A stretch of 32,944 bases of DNA from Candidatus Woesearchaeota archaeon (GTDB lineage Archaea > Nanobdellota > Nanobdellia > Woesearchaeales > WJKL01). The stretch spans positions 1 to 32,944 of the forward strand of contig JAHWIB010000009.1 of NCBI GenBank assembly GCA_019322815.1, in the 5' to 3' direction. Numbering within the stretch: the stretch's first letter is position 1; every line of letters begins with the position of its first letter. The translations under genes and the position numbers were made by a program. Below the pieces are notes generated by a model. That model was not told where the DNA came from and made no database searches. It was given only the letters and a program-made list of their open reading frames with translations. Shown one piece after another: positions 24,297 through 32,519 of this stretch.

Positions 24297-24871
24297 ATTT
24301 TCCCTTTTGTTGTGAATGCCTCTAATTTCCTGCAGCAACTGTATTCAAAGCTGTCCATCTTAAATCCATAAATTTTATGGATTAACTCCCTTTTGGCATT
24401 AAAATGATTATCTCCTAACTTTATAAATTTATCTGAATTTTTCTTAGCATAGCAAATCTTGCCTTTCTTTTTGTATGAGAAAAAAAAGATAATTTTTGCT
24501 GATAAAATGCCTTTTTTCAGCATTTTTATCACTGCCTTATTAACATCTTTATGCCTTTTATGGCCATATTCCCCGTTTTTGCCATGGGTAAAGATAAAAT
24601 CATAATTCTTGTTTGCATGCTTTTTTATTTGCCTTATTACTTCGTCTGCAGGAATATCATTTAGTTTTTCATCTTCCAAGTTTGACATAAAGCACTTTGC
24701 CCTGAATACCCTGCAGGCCTTTCTGAATTTAGGAGCCCTGTCCTTGTCATTTTTTCTGCACAGGCTTATTATTGCTGTGTTCCAATTATTCTTATTTTTG
24801 AGAAGAGTTCCACCCATCCAGATTGTTTCATCATCAGGATGAGCTATTATAACCAAGATCTTTTTTTTCAT
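24293..24871 (-). CDS. PIG-L/LmbE family deacetylase
   Basis: 192 residues. AHPDDE (10-15) gives the Zn ligands His11 and Asp14, Asp13 being the candidate catalytic base, and HGKNGEYGHKRHKDV (96-110) supplies the third His. The family removes N-acetyl groups from GlcNAc-containing substrates, for example GlcNAc-PI or, in Thermococcales, diacetylchitobiose. Linked by 4-base ATGA overlaps to a ROK kinase upstream and a GT4 downstream, so an amino-sugar substrate is likely (inference). Confidence 0.88.
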   Translation of the reverse strand: MKKKILVIIAHPDDETIWMGGTLLKNKNNWNTAIISLCRKNDKDRAPKFRKACRVFRAKCFMSNLEDEKLNDIPADEVIRQIKKHANKNYDFIFTHGKNGEYGHKRHKDVNKAVIKMLKKGILSAKIIFFFSYKKKGKICYAKKNSDKFIKLGDNHFNAKRELIHKIYGFKMDSFEYSCCRKLEAFTTKGKI

Positions 24872-25704
24872 TTTTGATAGAATAATGAAGCTGCACCCAG
24901 CACAGCTATATCTTTTTTATCAGAAACAGTTATTTTTGTATTATTTAACACCTTTTTATAGGCTGTTTTTTTCAATGAAGCACGCATTATCTTCCCAAAA
25001 AACTTGTAAGCTTTTGAAACAGAGCCTCCGATAACTATAATTTCAGGATTAATTGCATTTATGATTATCGATAAAGCATTGCCAAGATGTTTTCCATATT
25101 CCTTAAATATGTTTTTTGCAGATGAATTATTTTTAAGAGCCTTTTGAAAAAGAGCTTCTCCGCTTATCCTGAATTTATTTTTGAAGAATTTTCCTGAACA
25201 GTAATATTCTATATCTTTATTCTGATAAGGGATCTTTCCAAACTCTCCTGCAGCTCCATCATGACCTGAATAAAGTTTTCTGTTTATGATTATTCCTGCT
25301 CCAACTCCTGTGCCAATAATAAGGCCAACAATATTGCTGTATCTTTTTGCCTTCCCAAATAATTTTTCTCCTAAAACAAAGCAATTAGCATCATTGTTTA
25401 TAATGACAGGCACTTTAAATTTCTTTTCCAGCACCTTTTTTAAAGGCACTTTAACCCAGGATTTTATATTTACAGATTCATATAATATGCTTGTTTTTGG
25501 ATCGACTATTGCAGGAACTCCTATGCCAATACCTTTTACATCAGAATTAAACAACTGCTCAATAATCTGGATAATCTGTTTTAATACTTTATTTTTTGAT
25601 GACTTGGCATGAACTCTTTCTGTGATTATTTTAGTAATCCTTTTATTTTTGACAATTCCTGCTCTTATTTTAGTGCCGCCAACATCTATACCAATCATTT
25701 CCAT
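24868..25704 (-). CDS. ROK family sugar kinase
   Basis: 278 residues. The phosphate loop DVGGTK (7-12), INNDANC (102-108, catalytic Asp105), GTGVGAGIII (131-140) and GAAGEFG (150-156) are all intact, so it should be an active ATP-dependent sugar kinase acting on glucose, GlcNAc, glucosamine or a related sugar. The usual ROK zinc site is largely lost: the His after GEFG is Lys and the CxCGxxGC loop is reduced to YYCSGKF. First gene of the operon; divergent from glucosamine-6-phosphate deaminase, which favours an amino-sugar substrate (inference). Confidence 0.9.
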   Translation of the reverse strand: MEMIGIDVGGTKIRAGIVKNKRITKIITERVHAKSSKNKVLKQIIQIIEQLFNSDVKGIGIGVPAIVDPKTSILYESVNIKSWVKVPLKKVLEKKFKVPVIINNDANCFVLGEKLFGKAKRYSNIVGLIIGTGVGAGIIINRKLYSGHDGAAGEFGKIPYQNKDIEYYCSGKFFKNKFRISGEALFQKALKNNSSAKNIFKEYGKHLGNALSIIINAINPEIIVIGGSVSKAYKFFGKIMRASLKKTAYKKVLNNTKITVSDKKDIAVLGAASLFYQK

Positions 25705-25724
25705 GTATATTTATGAAATTTTGT

Positions 25725-25737
25725 CATATATAAATAT
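25725..25737 (-). promoter_or_regulatory. TATA box for ROK operon
   Basis: ATATTTATATATG on the minus strand centred about 27 bases before ATG 25704. Confidence 0.55.
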
Positions 25738-25752
25738 ATTGTTGGCATAATG

Positions 25753-25760
25753 TTTTTATA
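25753..25760 (+). promoter_or_regulatory. TATA box for nagB
   Basis: TTTTTATA centred about 27 bases before ATG 25784; leaderless transcript predicted. Confidence 0.55.
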
Positions 25761-25783
25761 TTCTAAAATAAAATCTAGAATAA

Positions 25784-26518
25784 ATGAAACTCAATATTTT
25801 CAAAACAAAAAAAGAAGCTGCTTTTGCTGCTGCTAAAAAGGCTGCAGGAATACTAAATAAAACAATTGCTTCTAAAGGCTATGCAAATTTTATTGCAGCA
25901 ACAGGCGTTTCTCAGTTTGAGCTGCTTGACAATCTGATAAAAAAATTCTCAATTGACTGGTCTAAGATTTCTATGTTTCATCTTGATGAGTATATTGGTA
26001 TATCAGATTCGCATCCTGCGAGCTTCCGCAGATATCTTAAAGAAAGAATTATTGATAAAGTTAGTCTAGGAATGGTATATTTCATAAAAGGTGATTCTGA
26101 AGACCCAAAAAAGGAATGTGAAAGACTGGGTAAGCTGATAAAAGGCAAGGAAATTGACCTAGCTTTTTTAGGTGTCGGAGAAAATGGACATATAGCATTT
26201 AACGAGCCTCCTGCTGATTTTCACACTGAAAAGCCTTTTATTATTGTTAAACTTGACAAACGAACCAGAATGCAGCAGCTGAAAGAAGGCTGGTTTTCCA
26301 GGCTTTCTGAGGTTCCAAAAAAAGCTATTTCAATGTCAATAAAACAGATAATGAAATCGAAAAATATAATCTGCATAGCTTATGATAAAAGAAAAGCGCA
26401 GGCAGTCAGAGACTGTTTTGGAAAAAAAATTTCTCCTGTTAATCCTGCATCAATATTGCAGAAAAATAAGAATGCATTCATTTATTTGGACAAGAATTCT
26501 GCATCATTAATTTCTTAA
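25784..26518 (+). CDS. nagB: Glucosamine-6-phosphate deaminase-like protein
   Basis: 244 residues, near the family norm. Converts glucosamine-6-phosphate to fructose-6-phosphate and ammonia. Active-site motifs are FHLDEYIG (65-72, Asp68 and Glu69) and GVGENGHIAFNEP (130-142, His136, Glu141). The Asp of the E. coli motif DGHIAFNE is Asn here, a substitution also seen in NagB-like isomerase/deaminases, so a related sugar-phosphate isomerase is possible. Divergent from the ROK kinase, PIG-L and GT4 operon, supporting an amino-sugar route into glycolysis. Confidence 0.86.
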   Translation: MKLNIFKTKKEAAFAAAKKAAGILNKTIASKGYANFIAATGVSQFELLDNLIKKFSIDWSKISMFHLDEYIGISDSHPASFRRYLKERIIDKVSLGMVYFIKGDSEDPKKECERLGKLIKGKEIDLAFLGVGENGHIAFNEPPADFHTEKPFIIVKLDKRTRMQQLKEGWFSRLSEVPKKAISMSIKQIMKSKNIICIAYDKRKAQAVRDCFGKKISPVNPASILQKNKNAFIYLDKNSASLIS

Positions 26519-26520
26519 CC

Positions 26521-26530
26521 TTTATAAATA
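26521..26530 (+). promoter_or_regulatory. TATA box for Ser/Thr kinase
   Basis: TTTATAAATA centred 26 bases before ATG 26551; leaderless transcript predicted. Confidence 0.6.
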
Positions 26531-26550
26531 ACCTCCTTATTTATTAACCT

Positions 26551-27474
26551 ATGGGAGACGAACTAGGTGGATATAAGAAAAGGATGGAGAGAAGAAAAAA
26601 AATCCATTATGTAGGGCCAGGTATGTCTCTTCAACACTATTATATTGAAGACCGAATAGGTGAAGGAAGGGTTGCTAATATCTTTGTTGCAAAAGATACA
26701 ACTACTGGAGAAAGGGTTTCTATCAAAGCTGTAAGGCCGGAAACATATATTGACAGAAGAAGAGACGAATTAATTGAAAGATTCAGAAGAGAAGCAGAGA
26801 TATTATCAGAATATCATCATCCTAATCTTATTAATCTTAGATATTTTGGAGAAGATGGGAGGACATTATTCTATGCATTTGATTATATAGATGGCAGAGA
26901 TTTATCTGAATTGATCAGAGCTTGCAAAAAACAGAATAAATATTTCGGACAAGAGAGAGCAGTATCAATGGCAATAACAATAGCATCTGTTTTGGAAGGC
27001 CTTCATAAAAAAGGTATATTTCACCGCGATTTAAAATCTGAAAATATTATGGTTGAAGATCCTGATAGATTTATTTTAATAGATTTAGGTTATAGCAAAA
27101 TCACTGAAGATGACCCTCACTTAACTAAATTAGGAGACATATTAGGAACAGCTGAGTTCATGCCTCCTGAAGAGTTATCTGGAAAACCATTTGATGCAAG
27201 AGGGGATATCTATTCATTAACAACAATCCTTTATGAAGCTCTTTGCAATAGAACTCCTTTTGTGCTAGAAGGGGGTAATGATTCACTGATTAATTTGGTT
27301 GCAAGAAAACGCGACAAAAAAGCTCCTGATATCAAAATATTTAATCCAAATCTTGATTCTAAATTAAATGTCGTTGTTATGAAAGGACTTGAAAAAGATC
27401 CTGAAAAAAGATATCAGGATTGCGAGGAAATGATAACGGATTTAGAAGAAGTTCAGAAAAGGATTGCTGCTTAG
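26551..27474 (+). CDS. Hanks-type Ser/Thr protein kinase
   Basis: 307 residues, a soluble PknB-like kinase without a membrane anchor. After a basic 25-residue leader come the glycine loop IGEGRVANIF (36-45), Lys59 in SIK, a helix-C Glu at 81 or 83, HRDLKSEN (158-165; Asp160, Asn165), DLG (178-180) in place of DFG, and the activation/APE segment GTAEFMPPEEL (199-209). All catalytic residues are present, so it should be active. No sensor domain is attached; targets are unknown. Such bacterial-looking kinases in archaea suggest past transfer (inference). Monocistronic. Confidence 0.92.
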   Translation: MGDELGGYKKRMERRKKIHYVGPGMSLQHYYIEDRIGEGRVANIFVAKDTTTGERVSIKAVRPETYIDRRRDELIERFRREAEILSEYHHPNLINLRYFGEDGRTLFYAFDYIDGRDLSELIRACKKQNKYFGQERAVSMAITIASVLEGLHKKGIFHRDLKSENIMVEDPDRFILIDLGYSKITEDDPHLTKLGDILGTAEFMPPEELSGKPFDARGDIYSLTTILYEALCNRTPFVLEGGNDSLINLVARKRDKKAPDIKIFNPNLDSKLNVVVMKGLEKDPEKRYQDCEEMITDLEEVQKRIAA

Positions 27475-27480
27475 ATAAAT

Positions 27481-28575
27481 CTATTTAACATTTTTAAAAG
27501 GATCAAATTCGTATTCTCCTGCTAATCTAGGGCTGCCTAATTTATAACTTCTATTAATCTGAATACAAAATGTCTTTTCAATATTATTATGAGTTAAATC
27601 ATCAATCCTGCTGGGACTCAACCCTCTTTTTACTAATCTATTTATGAAACGAGGAATAAAAGGCAGTCCAGGAATTCCAGAAGCATAGGTTGGATTTCCA
27701 TTCCTATCAAGATCTTTTCCTAATTTTTCAGCCAAGGTATGAGGAGCATGATCTGATTCAATCCAGTCAATCCTTCCGTCTATCAAGGCCTGCAGCATCT
27801 TTTCCTGCATTTCTATTGGTCTTAATGGAGGATTCATCTTAAGATATAATCCATTTTCTCCCATCATCAGGCTATTATAAAGCATTGCATGATGAGGAGT
27901 TAATCCACAGGTAATCTTAAATCCTACATCTTCTCTTGCAATCTCTATTGTTTCAAGAGTCTCAGGAACAGAAACATGGCAGACATGGAATGTTCCTTTA
28001 AAACCTGAATTTTCTGCATAGGTGATTTGATCCATTACAGATTCAACCTCTGCTTTAGGAGGCCTGGCAATTGTATGAGTAAAAGGATTTTCAGGATTCC
28101 ATAATCTGGAATCCATATAAGCTTCTTTTTCACAATGAACAGCTAATACACCTTCATAACCAAGTTCACTAAGAGTTTCATAAACTAATCTTTGTTTTTC
28201 TTCCTCAATAATCTCCAAATCTCCTACTGATTTGCCTGCAAACATCTTCAGTCCAACAACTCTCTGTTTTTTTAATCTATGATCATTATAAATTTCAATA
28301 ATCTTTTTTATCTGCTCAGGGTCAGGAGTTACTCCAGCATACAGTCCATGCCATATCTTGAATTTTGGATGCTCTCTTTTTAATTCTTCTATTGCATGGT
28401 CAGCTAATTTTATTCTATCTTCTATTGTTTCTCTAGAAACAAGTTCAGGAGAAGTATTTGGCATCTCAAAAACAGCATCTACTCCTGCTTTCCAAGCAAC
28501 ATACAATCCGTGCTTTACTGTTTCCTTATGCCTTTGCTTCTGCCCATCTCTCAAATGTACATGTGGATCAATCAT
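27481..28575 (-). CDS. pyrC: Dihydroorotase
   Basis: 364 residues. Converts carbamoyl aspartate to dihydroorotate in pyrimidine synthesis. Amidohydrolase motifs: HVHLRD (5-10, His5 and His7), GLKMFAGKS (108-116, Lys110 as the candidate carbamylated metal-bridging residue), HCE (His148), CHVS (His200), and SDHAPH (274-279, Asp275). The start overlaps the PyrDK stop as ATGA, so it is the last gene of a pyrDK-pyrC operon. Slightly shorter than many class I enzymes. Confidence 0.92.
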   Translation of the reverse strand: MIDPHVHLRDGQKQRHKETVKHGLYVAWKAGVDAVFEMPNTSPELVSRETIEDRIKLADHAIEELKREHPKFKIWHGLYAGVTPDPEQIKKIIEIYNDHRLKKQRVVGLKMFAGKSVGDLEIIEEEKQRLVYETLSELGYEGVLAVHCEKEAYMDSRLWNPENPFTHTIARPPKAEVESVMDQITYAENSGFKGTFHVCHVSVPETLETIEIAREDVGFKITCGLTPHHAMLYNSLMMGENGLYLKMNPPLRPIEMQEKMLQALIDGRIDWIESDHAPHTLAEKLGKDLDRNGNPTYASGIPGLPFIPRFINRLVKRGLSPSRIDDLTHNNIEKTFCIQINRSYKLGSPRLAGEYEFDPFKNVK

Positions 28576-30401
28576 TCAAAATCACCAATATCAATCTTAT
28601 GTTCTTTTAAATATTCCAAGCTAAAGAATGTTCCATCTTGGCATGTTAATCTGTTTCCGCAGACACACTCAGAACACATACCTATTCCGCACATATTATT
28701 TGTTTCTATTGAAGCATAGATATCTTTAGCGCTTGCTCCCAACTCTTCCTGAACCTTCATTGCTTTTTTCATCAAAGGAACAGGCCCTATATTATAAAAT
28801 GCAGCTTCTTTTGGATTATCTAAGCTTCCTTTCATAACATCAACTGCCCTTCCAGGAGTTCCATTGTCTGTTATAGGATACAAAGCAGCATATTTTCTTA
28901 TTTCATCATCTAAAACAACCTGATCAACAGAAGTAATTCCGTAATAAACAGAAACATCTTTTCCTTCTGCTTTCAATTTCTTTGCAAGCCCTGGAACAAC
29001 AGCAATCCCTGTTCCTCCTGCTACAATACAGACTTTTTCTTTCTCAGTTGAAGGAGCTTCTGCACCATAAACTCCTCTTATCATTAATCTGTCTCCTTTA
29101 TTTAACTTAAATAATGCATTAGTGACTAATCCCTTTTTTGCTTTTTCATCATATTCTCTTCTTCTAACAACAAATGTCAATGGATCATTTTTAGCAATAG
29201 AAAATGGTTTTTCTCCAACATCAGGAACCCAGATAAATACAAACTGGCTTGATTTATAATCAATCTTTCCCTCGAGCGTAAATACTCTTAAATTATCTCC
29301 TCTTTGGTCTATATTTGTTATCTTATAGGGCTTATATTCTGCAATTCTTTCTTTAGAAACAAAAAAATGGTCAGCAAGACAAGTATATTTTTCAGCATCT
29401 CTTTTCAATGCAGATATATACTTTGCTCGTTCTAATAAAGCTAATGATGTTTCTCTTTGCTGCGCCTGTCTCTCTAATATAATAGTATTTTCTCCTGACA
29501 AGTCAGCAGAAACAGTTACATATCCTCTTTTTTTTGGAACAACTCTTGCAATAACACTTCCTACTCCAATGACATTTGCTCCTGCTTCTCTCATCCTTCT
29601 GACATCATATCCTGTTGTTATTCCACCCATGCCAATAATTGGAATATCATCTTCAACAGCTTTTCTTATCTCAGCTATTTTTTCTAATGCAACCTCTTTT
29701 ATCCATCCTCCTGATTTACCTCCTTTATGGCCTTTTGGATTATACAATAAAGGTCTGCCTGTGTGAGGTTCTTTATATACAACAGGACCTACTGTGTTTA
29801 TTGCAGCAATAGCATCTGCTCCATTCTCTACAGCTGCTAGTGCAATCTCTCCAATATTATCAACATTAGGAGTTAGTTTTGGGATTAGAATTGCATCTGT
29901 TACTTTTCTTAATTCTTTCATGTATTCTGCTACAATCCTTGCATCGCTTCCAATGCTTGCTCCAAATCCTTCTTTTGCATGCGGACAGGAAAAGTTAAGC
30001 TCTAAAAAATCTGCAATAGGCTCAAATTTTTTTATCAATTTAGCAAAATCATCAATAGAATCAGCAGATAATGAGATGTCTAGATATGCTCTTAAAGCTC
30101 TTCTTGCAAGCAAAGCATATAATTCTTCATAGCCTTTTTCCATCCCAGGATTTCTTAATCCGACTGCATTCCCAAAATTTCCTACACTATCTTCAACAAT
30201 AATTATTTCTCTATTTCCTGGATTAGGCCTGACCTGATAACTTTTTGATGTGATCATTTCAATCTCAGGAATATGTTCATCAACAAATTCAATCATTGCA
30301 GGCTTTGTTGTAAATATTCCAGAAACAGTTGCTAATTTGATTCTATCCTCAAGCAAGAAATTCATCCTTTTTTCTCTAACCATTGCTGTTATAGCATCCA
30401 T
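28572..30401 (-). CDS. PyrD-PyrK fusion: dihydroorotate dehydrogenase + electron transfer subunit
   Basis: 609 residues from ATG 30401 (GGGG about 6 bases upstream; an adjacent TTG at 30404 is less likely). The N-terminal ~300 residues are a dihydroorotate dehydrogenase FMN barrel: LNFSCPHAKEG, IPKLTPNV, IIGMGGITTG, VIGVGSVI. The C-terminal ~250 residues match PyrK: an FAD domain with KPFSIA, NAD-binding VAGGTGIAVVPG, and a [2Fe-2S] motif CGIGMCSECVCGNRLTC. Class 1B enzymes normally use separate PyrD and PyrK subunits; here they are one chain, joined by a ~50-residue linker. Oxidises dihydroorotate to orotate with NAD+. Confidence 0.92.
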   Translation of the reverse strand: MDAITAMVREKRMNFLLEDRIKLATVSGIFTTKPAMIEFVDEHIPEIEMITSKSYQVRPNPGNREIIIVEDSVGNFGNAVGLRNPGMEKGYEELYALLARRALRAYLDISLSADSIDDFAKLIKKFEPIADFLELNFSCPHAKEGFGASIGSDARIVAEYMKELRKVTDAILIPKLTPNVDNIGEIALAAVENGADAIAAINTVGPVVYKEPHTGRPLLYNPKGHKGGKSGGWIKEVALEKIAEIRKAVEDDIPIIGMGGITTGYDVRRMREAGANVIGVGSVIARVVPKKRGYVTVSADLSGENTIILERQAQQRETSLALLERAKYISALKRDAEKYTCLADHFFVSKERIAEYKPYKITNIDQRGDNLRVFTLEGKIDYKSSQFVFIWVPDVGEKPFSIAKNDPLTFVVRRREYDEKAKKGLVTNALFKLNKGDRLMIRGVYGAEAPSTEKEKVCIVAGGTGIAVVPGLAKKLKAEGKDVSVYYGITSVDQVVLDDEIRKYAALYPITDNGTPGRAVDVMKGSLDNPKEAAFYNIGPVPLMKKAMKVQEELGASAKDIYASIETNNMCGIGMCSECVCGNRLTCQDGTFFSLEYLKEHKIDIGDFE

Positions 30402-30433
30402 CAAATTCCCCTACAAACTAGAATAATCAATCA

Positions 30434-30442
30434 TTTATATAT
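30434..30442 (-). promoter_or_regulatory. TATA box for pyrDK-pyrC
   Basis: ATATATAAA on the minus strand, about 36 bases before ATG 30401, giving a short leader of about 11 bases that carries the AGGGGA ribosome binding site. Confidence 0.5.
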
Positions 30443-30475
30443 TTTATTTTTATCTATCGTCGTGAAATAGGGACG

Positions 30476-30491
30476 AAAAAAAAGAAAAAAA
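30476..30491 (-). terminator. Oligo-T terminator after pyrF
   Basis: On the minus strand T7-C-T8 directly follows the pyrF stop, then a weak CGTC/GACG inverted repeat (30458-30475). It separates pyrE-pyrF from pyrDK-pyrC. Confidence 0.55.
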
Positions 30492-31556
30492 TTAAGCTGC
30501 TGGTTTATAATTAATTAGTTCATTTAGTTTTGCAAGTTTTTCAACAGATACTTTAGCATAATCATCTGGTGCTTTTCCTCCTCCTTTTGCCCAAGGATGT
30601 GTTATTCCAGATGAACTGTTGATTCTTGCCAATTCCAAAGGATATCCAGCTTCTCTTAATACTGCAACTACTTCTGAAGCATCTCCTCCTTGTCCTCCTT
30701 CACTTTTCTTGCCAGCTCCTGGTATAAGCAAAGGAACATCTACTCCAGAACTTACGATTAATCTTGCAATCTCATCTAATTCTTTTAGATAATTTGCTCC
30801 AACAACTGCTCCTATTCCAGGATTGTCTCTTGCCCAGTCAATTATCTTATGAACAACAGCCATATAAAGAGGTATTATACAGCTGCTCTCTTTAACTAGT
30901 TTCCCCATTAATCCTCTTTCTTCAGAAGCATAAACAATACACCCTGCTCTTTTTTCTCCAAGCTCATCGCAAAACTTCTCTAGATCAGAAATGACCATCA
31001 AGTCCTGAAAATCTTTTGCACCATCATTTGATGTTCTGCATAAAACATAAACTCCTTTTCCATCTTCATCATTACAATATCTTGCAGCCTGCTCTAGATC
31101 TTTAGGATTTCTTCCTGCAAATGGCAATACAGAATCATACCCCATATAAGGAGCAACAGTTACAGAATCAGCATTCCAAGCTTCAAACCCTTCTGCAGCA
31201 TAATTCTCGCTTGACTTTGCAATATCTCCTCTTTTATAATCCAAACATATAGGAATCTCTTCAAACATATTTTTCCATGTTCTGACAACTCTTGCCAAAG
31301 CTTTATCACCCTCAAAACTTTCACTATTTTTATCTTCTGTTATGTTATGCCTGACATAAAATCCTTGATTTGGTTTAGCTAATCCAGGATATTCTCCTTG
31401 TCTTGCCATCTCTTCAAAAAGGTCCTTTATAAAAAAAGGAATTTTTCGCACATTTCCATGTTTCAATGGCATTGCAGAAATAACAGGATCCAATCCCATG
31501 CACGCAATACTTCCAGTTATTTTTGCTGATTGTCTTAGTTTATCTAGATAGTTCAT
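30492..31556 (-). CDS. pyrF: Orotidine 5'-phosphate decarboxylase
   Basis: 354 residues, last step of UMP synthesis. LDYKRGDI (105-112; Asp106, Lys108, Asp111) is the catalytic DxKxxD motif. Other typical segments are ACMGLDP (18-24), GLAKPNQGFY, and a phosphate-binding LIPGAGKKSEGGQGG. The chain is longer than most archaeal enzymes (about 210-230 residues) and resembles the type 2 form common in bacteria. ATG 31556 is preceded by GGGTGA, which contains the pyrE stop, so pyrE and pyrF are coupled. Confidence 0.93.
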   Translation of the reverse strand: MNYLDKLRQSAKITGSIACMGLDPVISAMPLKHGNVRKIPFFIKDLFEEMARQGEYPGLAKPNQGFYVRHNITEDKNSESFEGDKALARVVRTWKNMFEEIPICLDYKRGDIAKSSENYAAEGFEAWNADSVTVAPYMGYDSVLPFAGRNPKDLEQAARYCNDEDGKGVYVLCRTSNDGAKDFQDLMVISDLEKFCDELGEKRAGCIVYASEERGLMGKLVKESSCIIPLYMAVVHKIIDWARDNPGIGAVVGANYLKELDEIARLIVSSGVDVPLLIPGAGKKSEGGQGGDASEVVAVLREAGYPLELARINSSSGITHPWAKGGGKAPDDYAKVSVEKLAKLNELINYKPAA

Positions 31557-31562
31557 TTTTTA

Positions 31563-32384
31563 TCACCCTTCTAATAATTCTTTAACAGTAATTTTCTTAA
31601 ATCTTTTCGAGAGTCTGTCTGCAATCTCCTCCTGCATATCAGGATATCCATTAATCAAAACATTCCTTGCCTTTGCAACTGTTTTTGGATCACTGAATAA
31701 TTCCCAAAATTTTTCCAGGCCTGCGTCAGTTCTTAACATGTTTTTTGCCCAAGCACCTTTATCCTTTAGTCTTTCACAAAGAGATCCATAAAGGCTCTGA
31801 TCTATATATCCAATATCCATAAGCATCTTCCATGCATTCTCATCCAGCGGAACAACACTATCATTTGGGATTTCTAATTCATCCATCATCTTTACACCAT
31901 CTTCTCTTCTATCAACATAAAAGCATGTATAGACAATCTTTCCATCATTTTCATTTATAGTAGGATACCATTTTTTTCCAATAGATGAGCCTTCATTATT
32001 CAAATCTGCGACCCAAACAACTCTTTTTCCTTTAACATCTGTTGATCCTAAAATCTTTCCGTCTTTATATACTTTGATATGCGGCTTTTTCAAAGCAACT
32101 GCCACAGGATTAGAAAAATCCCAATCTCTTGACTCTCCTCCTCCTATTGCATCAAATTCAGTAACACCTACTTCTGCTCTAATTATTCTGCATATTGATT
32201 CTACTGCTTCTGCATAATCCTTTCCATCATTTTCTACCACAACACTTTGAACATAATAAGGACCTATTTGCCCAGAAGTATAAGGAAACCATGTATCTGT
32301 AAATTTAGGCTCTTTTTGTTTTACCAAAGCAAGAAGCCCTTGTTTTTGCATTGCTAATTTATATTCTTGACTTAAACTTTCCAT
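31563..32384 (-). CDS. pyrE: Orotate phosphoribosyltransferase-like protein
   Basis: 273 residues from ATG 32384, preceded by GGGGTG; an in-frame GTG at 32393 overlaps that site. Residues ~1-175 follow the OPRT fold: FPYTSGQIGPYY, IGGGESRDWDFSNPVAVALKKPHIKVYK, the PRPP loop VVWVADLNNEGSSIG (122-136) and FYVDRREDG. The PRPP loop is degenerate: the first of the two usual Asp residues is Ala126, and the TTGGS portion reads NEGSS. The ~90 residues after 185 are a C-terminal extension. Pairing with pyrF supports the role. First gene of its operon, facing the TrmB-like regulator. Confidence 0.85.
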   Translation of the reverse strand: MESLSQEYKLAMQKQGLLALVKQKEPKFTDTWFPYTSGQIGPYYVQSVVVENDGKDYAEAVESICRIIRAEVGVTEFDAIGGGESRDWDFSNPVAVALKKPHIKVYKDGKILGSTDVKGKRVVWVADLNNEGSSIGKKWYPTINENDGKIVYTCFYVDRREDGVKMMDELEIPNDSVVPLDENAWKMLMDIGYIDQSLYGSLCERLKDKGAWAKNMLRTDAGLEKFWELFSDPKTVAKARNVLINGYPDMQEEIADRLSKRFKKITVKELLEG

Positions 32385-32419
32385 ATTAAACACCCCAATT
32401 ATCAGGCCTCATTTTTTCT

Positions 32420-32430
32420 TTTATATATTT
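32420..32430 (-). promoter_or_regulatory. TATA box for pyrE-pyrF
   Basis: AAATATATAAA on the minus strand, about 40 bases before ATG 32384, giving a leader of about 16 bases with the GGGGTG binding site. Confidence 0.5.
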
Positions 32431-32465
32431 TTCTATGATAAAATGGTTACATTAATAAACATTTG

Positions 32466-32484
32466 TGGTGATAATTAATCACCA
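32466..32484. promoter_or_regulatory. Inverted repeat, candidate TrmB operator
   Basis: TGGTGAT-AATTA-ATCACCA has perfect 7-base arms. It lies between the pyrE promoter and the promoter of the TrmB-like gene, so it could be the operator through which that regulator controls itself and the pyrimidine genes. Only this copy was seen in the window. Confidence 0.5.
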
Positions 32485-32488
32485 TAAT

Positions 32489-32497
32489 AATTAAATA
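32489..32497 (+). promoter_or_regulatory. TATA box for TrmB-like gene
   Basis: AATTAAATA centred about 27 bases before ATG 32520; leaderless transcript predicted. Confidence 0.5.
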
Positions 32498-32519
32498 ATA
32501 GAAAGTAATTTCCATAAGT

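Noticed and set aside
30458..30475. CGTC...GACG inverted repeat between pyrF and pyrDK
   Set aside because: Arms are only 4 bases; the adjacent T runs explain the region as a terminator without it.
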